The translations under genes and the position numbers were made by a program. The notes beneath the pieces are model-generated. The model had not been told where the DNA came from. It worked only from the letters and a program-made list of their open reading frames with translations, and did not search any database. Positions 52,149 to 62,372 of a DNA stretch of 64,000 nt are shown here, piece by piece. This DNA is from Nocardioides ganghwensis (GTDB lineage Bacteria > Actinomycetota > Actinomycetes > Propionibacteriales > Nocardioidaceae): assembly GCF_014779655.1 (NCBI RefSeq), contig NZ_JACXYX010000004.1, positions 62,001 through 126,000 on the forward strand. The letters are read 5' to 3'. Each line of letters starts with the position of its first letter. The first letter of the stretch is position 1.

Positions 52149-52568
52149 GTGGAGGCACCGGGCGCGCACGACGACAGGCACATCGTGGTCGCCGCGGTCG
52201 CCCTCGTCCGCGACGGGCACGTGCTGACGGTCCGCAAGCGTGGGACCGAGCGCTTCATGCTGGTCGGCGGCAAGCTCGAGCCGGGGGAGTCCGCGCGCGA
52301 CGCGGCGCTGCGCGAGACGTACGAGGAGGTCGGCCTCCGGATCGAGTCGGCCACCCTGATCGGCGAGTTCCTCTCCGAGGCCGCCAACGAGCCCGGCCAC
52401 ACCCTGCACTCGACGGTGTTCCGGGTGGAGTCGGACGACGAGCCGGTCGCGTCCGCCGAGATCGCGGAGGTCCGCTGGACACCGCTGCGCGACCACCCCG
52501 ACGACCTCGCGCCGATGCTCGAGCACCACGTGCTCCCGGCGATCCTCGAGTCCTCCACCGACCGCTGA
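52149..52568 (+). CDS. Nudix hydrolase
   Basis: A 139-aa Nudix protein with the full box GKLEPGESARDAALRETYEEVGL (residues about 41-63 cover GX5EX7REUXEEXGU). It probably hydrolyses nucleoside diphosphate derivatives such as oxidised nucleotides; the substrate is unknown. GTG 52149 is the start, with CACAGT 6 nt upstream as a possible leaderless -10. It converges on the nucleotidyltransferase gene. Confidence 0.85.
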   Translation: MEAPGAHDDRHIVVAAVALVRDGHVLTVRKRGTERFMLVGGKLEPGESARDAALRETYEEVGLRIESATLIGEFLSEAANEPGHTLHSTVFRVESDDEPVASAEIAEVRWTPLRDHPDDLAPMLEHHVLPAILESSTDR

Positions 52569-52580
52569 ACAGGGGGTGCG

Positions 52581-53435
52581 CTAGCCACCGGTCCCGTCGA
52601 AGATGGCCAGCTCGCGACCCCACCCGTCGACCATGTCGGTGGTGCGCGTGTGCCCGCGTCGCCGGTCGTGGGCCGTGCAGGCGGTCCGGACGCGCGCGAA
52701 CGTCTCCCGCACGGCGGACGCGTCGCCGTCGAGCGTGCGCTGCACCAGCCCGAGCAGGTCGTCGGCCGCCCAGCCCTCGAGCGGGTGCTCGCGCAGCTCC
52801 CAGGGCAGGTACTTGTTGTAGGGACGGACCCGGCCGGCCATCGCGAAGACCACGTCGAGCAGCCACGGCACGGACTCGGCCGCGTCGAGCCGGGCCTCCA
52901 CCGCACGGCCGTCGCGGTCGTTCTTGAGCGCGCGGTAGGCGAAGTTGAGCCAGCCGTCGAGCCGGTCGTGGTCGACCAGCACGGCGTCGGCCTCGTCGGG
53001 CGACAGCGTGGCCTGACGACGTACGGCGTCGGCGAGCGCACCGCCCGTGCGGTCGAGCAGGACCGGGGCCCACGCGTACGACCAGCGGTACCACCAGTAC
53101 TCGGTGCCGAACGGTGCGACCGTCGTCAGGTCGGACCAGGCCTCGACGATCTCGTCGACCTCCTGGGACTTCTCGGTGGAGCGGTCGGCGGCGGCCCGGT
53201 CGGTGAGCACCACCATCACGTCGAGGTCCGAGAGCCCGGTCGCGAGGTCGCGGGCCGCCGAGCCGCTGAGGACGAGGCCGAGCAGCTCGTCGCCGTGGGC
53301 CGCGTCGTTGCGCTCGGCGAGCGCCACCACCGTCCCTCGCTGGGCAGGGGTGAGCCACGTGGGAAGGTCGAGGTAGGGCACGGCCAGCCACCCTGCCATC
53401 GGGCGGCCCCGCAGTGCCATCGGTTTTGACGGCAT
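52581..53435 (-). CDS. Nucleotidyltransferase-domain protein (aminoglycoside adenylyltransferase-like fold)
   Basis: A 284-aa protein of the Pol-beta nucleotidyltransferase superfamily. The core motif is GLVLSGSAARDLATGLSDLDVMVVL (GS-x9-13-D-x-D). A helical C-terminal domain follows (about 150-280). It could transfer AMP to a small molecule or be a housekeeping member; resistance cannot be claimed. Three start candidates exist (ATG 53435, 53420 and 53399), none with a strong ribosome-binding site; 53435 is the longest. Confidence 0.75.
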   Translation of the reverse strand: MPSKPMALRGRPMAGWLAVPYLDLPTWLTPAQRGTVVALAERNDAAHGDELLGLVLSGSAARDLATGLSDLDVMVVLTDRAAADRSTEKSQEVDEIVEAWSDLTTVAPFGTEYWWYRWSYAWAPVLLDRTGGALADAVRRQATLSPDEADAVLVDHDRLDGWLNFAYRALKNDRDGRAVEARLDAAESVPWLLDVVFAMAGRVRPYNKYLPWELREHPLEGWAADDLLGLVQRTLDGDASAVRETFARVRTACTAHDRRRGHTRTTDMVDGWGRELAIFDGTGG

Positions 53436-53437
53436 CG

Positions 53438-53462
53438 CCGGCCGACTCGCGCAGTCGGCCGG
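53438..53462. promoter_or_regulatory. Perfect inverted repeat between the nucleotidyltransferase and dapA genes
   Basis: CCGGCCGACT and AGTCGGCCGG form a perfect 10-bp stem around CGCGC. It sits at the 5' end of the minus-strand gene, 66 bp before dapA, so it may be an operator or a 5' RNA hairpin. Confidence 0.4.
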
Positions 53463-53515
53463 GTCACCGACACCGCGTACGGCTCGCCGCCGACGCCGAT
53501 GCGCCGCGGGGGCGA

Positions 53516-53521
53516 TAACCT
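53516..53521 (+). promoter_or_regulatory. Leaderless -10 element TAACCT
   Basis: TAACCT (in GATAACCT) is 6 nt before the dapA ATG at 53528. Confidence 0.5.
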
Positions 53522-53527
53522 TCGCTC

Positions 53528-54448
53528 ATGAGCGAGCGGAGCGAAGCGAGTACGCGCGTGAGTGTCGACGTCCCGTTCGGTCGCCTCCTCACCGCGATGG
53601 CCACCGCGTTCCACGAGGACGGCAGCGTCGACCTCGAGGCCACGGCGCGGATCGCCACGCACCTCGTGGACCACGGCAACGACGGCGTCGTCGTCAGCGG
53701 CACCACCGGCGAGAGCCCCACGACGTCCGTCGCGGAGGACGGCGAGATCCTCCGCGCCGTCCAGGACGCGGTCGGCGACCGGGCGATGGTCGTCGCCGGC
53801 GTCGGCACCAACGCGACGGCGCACTCGGTCGAGCTGGCCCGCCAGGCCGAGAAGGTCGGCGTCGACGGCGTGCTGCTCGTCAGTCCCTACTACAACAAGC
53901 CCGGGCAGGTGGGCCTGCGCCACCACTTCAGCGCCGTGGCCGAGGCCACCGACCTGCCGGTGATGCTCTACGACGTCCCGGGACGCACCGCGACGACGAT
54001 CGAGCTCGAGACCTACGAGGCCATGCGCAGGTACGACCACGTCACGTCGGTCAAGGACGCCACCGGCCTGCTGCCGCGCGCCGCGGAGCTCGTCGACATG
54101 GGCTACGCCGTCTACAGCGGCGACGACGTCGCCACCCTGGGCTACCTCGCGTACGGCGGCGTCGGCCTGGTCTCCGTCGTCGGGCACGCCGCCGGTGACC
54201 AGCTCTCGGCGATGCTGGACGCCTGGGTCCGCGGCGACCACGCCGAGGCGCTGCGGATCCACACGTCGCTGGTCCCGGCGTTCGACGCCGTGATGGGCGT
54301 CCCCAACTACGGAGCCACCACCGCCAAGGCAGCCCTCGAGCTGCTCGGCGTGCTCGACAACCGCCGCGTCCGCGGCCCGCTCGTCGCCCTCGACGACGAC
54401 GAGGTCGCGGCGCTCCGCACCGGCCTGGCCGCGGCCGGCCTCATCTGA
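53528..54448 (+). CDS. dapA: 4-hydroxy-tetrahydrodipicolinate synthase
   Basis: A 306-aa lyase of the lysine/diaminopimelate pathway that condenses pyruvate with aspartate semialdehyde. The Schiff-base Lys is Lys176 in SVKDATG, with Tyr148 in LYDVPGRT and the motif SGTTGESPT (about 57-65). The first 10 residues (MSERSEASTR) are encoded by a repetitive sequence seen in many high-GC actinobacteria and are not part of the enzyme core; a later GTG or the VSVDVPFGRL region may be the real start. A TAACCT -10 sits upstream. RNase J follows 30 bp later in the same direction, as in M. tuberculosis. Confidence 0.95.
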   Translation: MSERSEASTRVSVDVPFGRLLTAMATAFHEDGSVDLEATARIATHLVDHGNDGVVVSGTTGESPTTSVAEDGEILRAVQDAVGDRAMVVAGVGTNATAHSVELARQAEKVGVDGVLLVSPYYNKPGQVGLRHHFSAVAEATDLPVMLYDVPGRTATTIELETYEAMRRYDHVTSVKDATGLLPRAAELVDMGYAVYSGDDVATLGYLAYGGVGLVSVVGHAAGDQLSAMLDAWVRGDHAEALRIHTSLVPAFDAVMGVPNYGATTAKAALELLGVLDNRRVRGPLVALDDDEVAALRTGLAAAGLI

Positions 54449-54477
54449 CCTTCCGAACACCGAACCCGAGGAATCCC

Positions 54478-56163
<1,686 letters not shown>

Positions 56164-56221
56164 GGGCCCTAGAGTCCCTCACGGGGCTGGAGGGTCCGAG
56201 GACCTCGGTGGGGAGGTGGGC

Positions 56222-58006
56222 ATGCCGCGCAACCAGGGCGCACTGAGCCGGCTGGCCGAGCTGATGCGCCGCGTCAACTCCTCCACCGACACCGAGGTGA
56301 TCCTGGAGGAGATCGCGCACGGCGTGGTGGACGTCCTCGGCTACGGCGTCGCCGCGATCGCGCGGCTCGAGGGCGACGTCCTCGTCATGACGCACGTGGC
56401 CGGCCCGCCCGACGTCGTGGCCCAGATCCTCCACCGCCGCACGCCCGCCGAGCAGATCCTCGACGAGTTCCGCGAGGCCGACAAGTGGGGCATCCTGAGG
56501 TTCGTCCCGGCCGGGCGGATGTCCGCCGAGCGGCTCGAGGCGGCCTGGATCCCGGAGTTCGAGGCCAGCGACGACCCGGACGCCTGGCACCCCGAGCACG
56601 CCCTGTACGCCCCCCTCTACTCCGCGGCCGGAGAGCTGCTGGGCAACATGGCCGTGGACCTGCCCGCGGACGGCAAGGTGCCCGACGAGGCCGACCGCGA
56701 GCTGCTGGAGATGTTCGCCGTCCAGGCCGGCGTCGCCCTGTCCAACGCCCGCGAGCGCGAGCGGCTCACCGACCGGGTCCGTCTCGACCGGATGCTGACC
56801 ACCGTGGCCGGTGCGTCGACCGCCGCGCAGAACCTGTCGCAGGCCCTCGCCACGGCCGTGTCCGCCGTCGCGGACTCGATGCAGACCGTCCAGACCGTGG
56901 TGCGCACCTTCCCGTCCGACGCGCAGGGCAGCCAGCTCGGGGTCGGCACCCCCTACGCCTTCACGCCCCAGCAGGACGTGCCCGAGATCCGCGAGGACCT
57001 CACGCAGCTCCCGGACCTGCCGGTGCTGATCGAGCTCGGCGTCGACGACCCCGGATCCGCCCGCCTGCCGCGGAGCGCGGCGCGCATGCAGCAGCTGATG
57101 CGCGGGATGCGGGTCGACCGTGCCCTCGTGTGCCCGCTGGTCTCGCAGGACGACCTCGTCGGCTACCTCGTGCTCGGCTTCGCGCGCAACGCCCGCCCGG
57201 TCACGCCGGCCGAGGCGGACGCCGTGCTCGAGGTCGGTCGTCTGCTCGCCCAGACGGTCCGGGCGTCGCGGGTGCTGGAGACCGAGCAGCGTCTCGTCCA
57301 GGAGCTGCGCGAGCTCGCCCGCTATCGCAGCGAGCTGATCGCGACGATCTCCCACGAGCTCAAGACGCCGCTCACCGCGATCCTCGGCCACGCCGAGCTG
57401 ATCGCCGACCGGCACCCCGACCTGACCTCGATAGACGCGATCATCCGCAACGCCGGTCGGCTCAACAACCTGGTCGCCAACCTGCTCCACTACTCCCGCA
57501 TCCAGGGGCGGCGGGAGACCGTGCGCCGCGCGGTGGACCTCGCAGAGCTGTGCGAGGCCAGCGTCGACCTGCTCAGCATCCGGGCCAAGCAGGCCGGGGT
57601 GGCGCTGGAGTTCGACCACCCCGGTCCGTCGCCGGTCGTCGTCTTCGGCGACCCCGAGGAGCTGGCCCGCGTCATCGACAACATGGTCGACAACGCCGTC
57701 AAGTACACCCCCGAGGACGGGACGGTGTCCGTGGCGATGACCGTCGCGGACGACGAGGTGAGCGTCGAGGTCACCGACACCGGGCTCGGCATCTCGCTGA
57801 CCGACCAGCAGCACGTCTTCTCGGCGTTCCACCGCTCGACCAACCCCAACGCGCTGTCGGTGCCCGGCACCGGGCTGGGGCTGCCGATCGCCCAGCGCAT
57901 CGCCGAGTCGCACGGCGGGACGCTGTCGGTGACCTCCGAGCTCGGCCACGGGAGCACCTTCCGGTTCACCCTGCCGCTGCGCTCCCCACGAGAGCAGACC
58001 GGCTGA
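56222..58006 (+). CDS. GAF-domain sensor histidine kinase
   Basis: A 594-aa soluble kinase. An N-terminal GAF-like domain (about 10-170; SSTDTEVILEEIAHGVVDVLGYG) is followed by a second sensory region (about 185-340), the H-box SELIATISHELKTPLTAILGHAEL (about 370-393) and a HATPase domain with DNAVKYTPEDG, DTGLGISL and GTGLGLPI. It lacks transmembrane segments and so senses an intracellular signal. GGGGAGG precedes the ATG at 56222; a TAGAGT -10-like hexamer lies at 56169-56174. No response regulator is adjacent. Its 3' end overlaps the 3' end of cydDC by 41 bp. Confidence 0.88.
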   Translation: MPRNQGALSRLAELMRRVNSSTDTEVILEEIAHGVVDVLGYGVAAIARLEGDVLVMTHVAGPPDVVAQILHRRTPAEQILDEFREADKWGILRFVPAGRMSAERLEAAWIPEFEASDDPDAWHPEHALYAPLYSAAGELLGNMAVDLPADGKVPDEADRELLEMFAVQAGVALSNARERERLTDRVRLDRMLTTVAGASTAAQNLSQALATAVSAVADSMQTVQTVVRTFPSDAQGSQLGVGTPYAFTPQQDVPEIREDLTQLPDLPVLIELGVDDPGSARLPRSAARMQQLMRGMRVDRALVCPLVSQDDLVGYLVLGFARNARPVTPAEADAVLEVGRLLAQTVRASRVLETEQRLVQELRELARYRSELIATISHELKTPLTAILGHAELIADRHPDLTSIDAIIRNAGRLNNLVANLLHYSRIQGRRETVRRAVDLAELCEASVDLLSIRAKQAGVALEFDHPGPSPVVVFGDPEELARVIDNMVDNAVKYTPEDGTVSVAMTVADDEVSVEVTDTGLGISLTDQQHVFSAFHRSTNPNALSVPGTGLGLPIAQRIAESHGGTLSVTSELGHGSTFRFTLPLRSPREQTG

Positions 58007-61000
58007 CGCCTGCCGGTCCGGCCGCATCGAACCGCACCACGCGGTCCATCGCGTCGAGACCGACGGTGCCGTGGGTGATCCACACGATGGAGCGGCCGGC
58101 CCGGGACGCGGCCCCGAGCATCTGCCCGGCCACGGCGCGGGCAGTCGGACCGTCGAGGTGCGCCGTCGGCTCGTCGAGCACCAGCACCGGCGGGTCGGCC
58201 AGGAGCGAGCGGGCCAGCGCGAGGCGCGCGCGTTCGCCCCCGGACACCGCGCGTCGGCCCTCACCGACGTGCGTGTGGATCCCGTCGGGCAGGGCGTCGA
58301 CCCAGGCCCCGAGGCAGGCGTCGTCGAGGGCTGACCGCACCTCCTCGTCGGAGGCGCCGGGGCGGGCGAGCCGGACGTTCTCCGCGATGCTCGAGGCGAA
58401 CACGTGCGGGTCGTCGTCGACCAGTCCCACCCGGCGGCGTACGTCGTCGAGCGCCAGCCGCCTCAGGTCGGTGCCTCCCAGGAGCACCTCACCGCCGACC
58501 GGGTCGATGAACCTCACCAGGGTCGCGGCCAGGGTGGACTTCCCCGACCCGGACGGCCCGGTGACGCCCACGTGCTCACCGGGGCGCAGGCCGAGGTGCT
58601 CCAGTGCGAGCACCGGGTGCCCGTCCCAGCCGAGGCCCACACGGTGCATCGCGACGCCGTACGCGGTGGGCGCGAGCTCGGGCACCGCGGGGTCGGACAC
58701 GGCGGGCTCGGTGGCGGCGAGCCGGTCGAGCCGCTCGCGGGCTGCTCGCGCGCGTACGGACAGGGCGCCCGCGTCGGCGAGGGGGCCGGTGACGTCGGCG
58801 AGCGCGAGCGGCACGAGCAGCAGCAGGGCCAGGCGCGCGGGCGTGGTGCTCGCGGGGTCGACCAGCGCCGCGACGGCGACCACGCCGAGGCCGGCGACAG
58901 AGCTGGTGAGTGCCGTGGCGGCCGCGACGGCGCGCGACGAGCGACGTACGGCGCGGGCGAGGTCGGCGGACTCCGCGCGCACCGCCGCGAGGGCCCGGCC
59001 GGTCGCGCCCCACTGCTCGAGCTCGCGGACGCCGTGGGCGACCTCCTCGACGCGGGCGCCGAGCGCGGCGCGGTGGGCGAGCACGAGCGGCTCGGCCGAC
59101 GCGGTGCCGCGCCGGGCGAGCGCGAAGGCCAGCCCGCCGGTGGCGGCGACGACCAGCACGACCAGCCCCGCGACCGGGGAGACGAGGCCGGTGAGCACGG
59201 CGGCTCCGGCTCCCACCAGGGCGGCGCCCACGAGCGGCTGGCGCACGCGCAGGCGCTCGTCGAGGAGCGCGTCCACGTCGTCGACGACCCGGGTGAGCAG
59301 GTCGCCGCGTCGCGGGCCGAGCCGGCCCGGGACGATCGGCACGAGGTCGGCGAAGACCTGCGCCCGGCGCTCGGCGAGCTCGCGCAGCACCACGTCGTGG
59401 CTCAGCACCCGCTCCACGTGGCGCAGCACCGGTCGGGCCAGGCCGAAGAGGCGTACGCCGACGATGGCGACCATCAGGTAGAGCACCGGCGGCTGCTCGC
59501 TGGCGCGCGTGATGAGCCAGCCCGCAGTGGCGGTGAGGGCGACCCCGGACGCCGTGGAGAGGGCGCCGAGGAGCGTGGCCGTCCGCAGGCCCCAGCGAGG
59601 TCGGTCCTCGGCTCCGTCCTTCACGGCCTGCGCCGGGACGACCGCCGCGGGCGCGGGAAGGTGGCGGCGGCTCGCCGGTCCTGCTGCCTTTCCGGTGGGG
59701 CCTGCCGCCACCGTCGGGGCCGCCACCGGCGCGAGCTCGACGACCCGGTCCGCGGCCGCCAGCACGGCGGGCCGGTGCGCCACCACGACGACGAGGCTCC
59801 GGCGGGCGAGCAGGGCGAGGGTGTCGAGCAGCACCTGCTCGGTCTCCTCGTCGAGGTGTGCGCTCGGTTCGTCGAGCAGCACGACCGGACGCTCGGACAG
59901 GACGACCCGGGCGAGCGCGACGCGGGCCCGCTGGCCGGCCGAGAGCCCGGCCCCGTCCTCGCCGAGCAGGGTGTCGAGGCCCTCGGGGAGGGCACGTACG
60001 ACGTCGGCGAGGTCGACGGCCGCCAGGGCCGCCCACACCTCGTCGTCGCCGGCTCCGGGGCGTCCGAGACGGACGTTGGCGCCGATGCTGTCGGCGAGCA
60101 GCCACGGCCGCTGGGGGGCCCAGGCCACCCGGGCGCGCCACCACGTCGGGTCGACCTCGGGCAGGGGAGTCCCACCGACCAGCACCTCGCCGGCCAGGGG
60201 CGCGAGCTCGCAGCGCAGCGTTGCCAGCAGGGTCGACTTGCCGCACCCGGACGTGCCGGCCACCGCGACCAGCCCGCTGGTCGGGAGCTCGAGGTCGAGC
60301 GGCGCGGTGAGGGGACGGTCGTGGCCGATCTCCAGGTCGCGCAGTGTCAGGACGAGCGAGGACGGCCGCAGCGCACGTGCGACGTCCGTCGAGGCGTGGG
60401 CGAGCACGGCGTCGGCGTCGGCGAGGGCGGCGGTGCCCTCGGCGGCAGAGTGGAACTCGGCGCCGACGCGCCGCAGCGGCCAGTACGCCTCGGGGGCGAG
60501 CAGCAGGACGGTCAGCGCGACCTCGAAGCCGACCGACCCGGAGGCCAGCCGCAGGCCGACCGTGACGGCGACCAGGGCCACCGACAGGGTGGCCACCAGC
60601 TCGAGGACCGACGAGGAGGCGAAGGCCACCTTGAGCGTGTCGACGGTGGCGCGGCGGTAGCGGTGCGTGACCACCCGGATGATGTCGACCTGCGCCTCGG
60701 CGCGACGGTGGGCGACCAGCGTGGGCAGCCCCCGGACCACGTCGAGGAAGTGGCCCGACAGCGCCTCCAGCGCGCGCCACTGCGTCCGGGCCCGGTCGCG
60801 CGTGGTGAGGCCGACGAGCACGGCGAACACCGGCACCAGGGGGAGCGTCAGGGCGACCACGAGACCGGACAGCGGGTCGAGCCAGGTGATGGCGGCGAGC
60901 GTGCCGACGGGGAGGACGGCGGCCGGGACGAGGGCCGGGAGGTAGCGGATGACGTACGGCTCGACAGCGGCCACGCCGCGGGTGGCCAGGACGGTCAGGC

Positions 61001-61325
61001 GGTCGGGGCCGGGGCCGTCGACCCTGCGGGCGGCGTCGAGGAGCCGCTGCCGGAGCGCGCCGGAGACCTGCCCGGCCGCGCGGGCCGCCGCCCGCTGGCC
61101 GACGTACGCCGCCGCGGTCCGCACCAGCACGAGTGCCGCGAACGCCCACGCCGCCCGCTCCCAGCCCCCAGCGGGCGCGGTGACCGCGGCGACCACCAGC
61201 GCGCCGAGCGCGAACGCCTGCGCCACCGTGGCCAGACCACCTGCGACGCCGCTCGCCACGACGAGGGCGAGCGACGCGCGGGCAGGCCGCAGGTGGGCCA
61301 GGACGGCCGGGTCGAGCGGCTTCAC
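57966..61325 (-). CDS. cydDC: Fused CydDC heterodimeric ABC exporter for cytochrome bd assembly
   Basis: A 1119-aa fusion of CydD (about 1-545) and CydC (about 560-1119), the thiol-exporting ABC transporter needed to assemble cytochrome bd. Each half has a six-helix membrane domain and an NBD. CydD half: GTSGCGKST, LSAGQ, LLDEPSAHLD and VAHRP; CydC half: GPSGSGKST, VSGGE, LDEPTAHLD and THGTVG. The GTG at 61325 overlaps the cydB stop by 4 bp, so translation is coupled. Fused CydDC is common in actinobacteria. It lies downstream of cydA and cydB. Confidence 0.93.
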   Translation of the reverse strand: MKPLDPAVLAHLRPARASLALVVASGVAGGLATVAQAFALGALVVAAVTAPAGGWERAAWAFAALVLVRTAAAYVGQRAAARAAGQVSGALRQRLLDAARRVDGPGPDRLTVLATRGVAAVEPYVIRYLPALVPAAVLPVGTLAAITWLDPLSGLVVALTLPLVPVFAVLVGLTTRDRARTQWRALEALSGHFLDVVRGLPTLVAHRRAEAQVDIIRVVTHRYRRATVDTLKVAFASSSVLELVATLSVALVAVTVGLRLASGSVGFEVALTVLLLAPEAYWPLRRVGAEFHSAAEGTAALADADAVLAHASTDVARALRPSSLVLTLRDLEIGHDRPLTAPLDLELPTSGLVAVAGTSGCGKSTLLATLRCELAPLAGEVLVGGTPLPEVDPTWWRARVAWAPQRPWLLADSIGANVRLGRPGAGDDEVWAALAAVDLADVVRALPEGLDTLLGEDGAGLSAGQRARVALARVVLSERPVVLLDEPSAHLDEETEQVLLDTLALLARRSLVVVVAHRPAVLAAADRVVELAPVAAPTVAAGPTGKAAGPASRRHLPAPAAVVPAQAVKDGAEDRPRWGLRTATLLGALSTASGVALTATAGWLITRASEQPPVLYLMVAIVGVRLFGLARPVLRHVERVLSHDVVLRELAERRAQVFADLVPIVPGRLGPRRGDLLTRVVDDVDALLDERLRVRQPLVGAALVGAGAAVLTGLVSPVAGLVVLVVAATGGLAFALARRGTASAEPLVLAHRAALGARVEEVAHGVRELEQWGATGRALAAVRAESADLARAVRRSSRAVAAATALTSSVAGLGVVAVAALVDPASTTPARLALLLLVPLALADVTGPLADAGALSVRARAARERLDRLAATEPAVSDPAVPELAPTAYGVAMHRVGLGWDGHPVLALEHLGLRPGEHVGVTGPSGSGKSTLAATLVRFIDPVGGEVLLGGTDLRRLALDDVRRRVGLVDDDPHVFASSIAENVRLARPGASDEEVRSALDDACLGAWVDALPDGIHTHVGEGRRAVSGGERARLALARSLLADPPVLVLDEPTAHLDGPTARAVAGQMLGAASRAGRSIVWITHGTVGLDAMDRVVRFDAAGPAGVSRSALVGSAAAG

Positions 61326-62341
61326 CTCGACGCGTCCGCGAGCTCTGCCGTGGGGATGTGGTGCACCGAGATCCGCTTGCGGAACACCCAGTAGGTCCAC
61401 GCCTGGTAGCCCAGCACGATGGGCGTGAAGACCACCGCGACCCACGTCATCACCTTCAGCGTGTACGCCGTGGCGGCCGCGTTGGTGGTGGTGAGGGAGT
61501 AGGCCGGGTCGGTCGTCGAGGGCATCACGTCGGGGAAGAGCGCCAGGAAGAGGCCGGCGACCGCGAGGCCGATCGTGGCGAAGGTGCCGACGAAGGCCCA
61601 GCCCTCGCGTCCGGCGCGAGCGGAGAGGAGCCCGCCGACGAGAGCCAGGGCAGCGACCGCGAAGACCACCGCCGTGAGCGCCGTCCCGGTCCTGACCTGG
61701 GTCCAGACCAGGAACAGGACGGCCAGCACGGCGGCGACCGCACCGATCCGCAGGGCGAGGTCCCGCGCGCGGTGGCGGATGTCTCCGTCGGTCTTCAGGG
61801 CGACGAACATCGCGCCGTGGGTGGCGAAGAGCGTCAGGGTGACCAGGCCGCCCAGCAGGCCGTAGGGGTTCAGCAGCGTGAACAGGTTGCCGGTGAACTC
61901 CTTGTCGGCGTCGATCGGGACGCCCGCGACGATGTTGGCGAACGCGACGCCCCACAGCAGCGCCGGCACGAGCGAACCGACGATGATCGCCAGGTCCCAG
62001 CGCGACTTCCACTCGGCCTCGTCGCGCTTGTGGCGGTACTCGAAGGACAGGCCGCGCACGATCAGGGCGACCAGGATCAGCAGCAGCGGCAGGTAGAACC
62101 CGCTGAACAGCGTGGCGTACCACTCGGGGAAGGCGGCGAAGGTCGCGCCTCCGGCCACCAGCACCCATACCTCGTTGCCGTCCCAGACGGGCCCGATCGT
62201 GTTGATCATGACCCGGCGCTCGGTCTCGTTGCGCGCGAGGACGGGCAGCAGCATGCCGACGCCGAAGTCGAAGCCCTCGAGGCAGAAGTAGCCGACCCAC
62301 AGTACGGCGATCAGGGCGAACCAGACGGTGGTCAGTTCCAT
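61322..62341 (-). CDS. cydB: Cytochrome bd oxidase subunit II
   Basis: A 339-aa membrane protein with about nine transmembrane segments, the second subunit of the high-affinity quinol oxidase. It opens MELTTVWFALIAVLWVGYF and shows GFDFGVGMLLP, DGNEVWVLVAGGA and FPEWYATLFSGFY motifs. ATG 62341. It sits 31 bp after cydA and overlaps the cydDC start. Confidence 0.96.
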   Translation of the reverse strand: MELTTVWFALIAVLWVGYFCLEGFDFGVGMLLPVLARNETERRVMINTIGPVWDGNEVWVLVAGGATFAAFPEWYATLFSGFYLPLLLILVALIVRGLSFEYRHKRDEAEWKSRWDLAIIVGSLVPALLWGVAFANIVAGVPIDADKEFTGNLFTLLNPYGLLGGLVTLTLFATHGAMFVALKTDGDIRHRARDLALRIGAVAAVLAVLFLVWTQVRTGTALTAVVFAVAALALVGGLLSARAGREGWAFVGTFATIGLAVAGLFLALFPDVMPSTTDPAYSLTTTNAAATAYTLKVMTWVAVVFTPIVLGYQAWTYWVFRKRISVHHIPTAELADASR

Positions 62342-62372
62342 TGGTGTGTCTCTCCGGGTCTCGGCGGGGTGG

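Noticed and set aside
52581..53435. An aminoglycoside resistance gene
   Set aside because: The nucleotidyltransferase core is visible, but this superfamily has many functions and there is no other sign of resistance or mobility.
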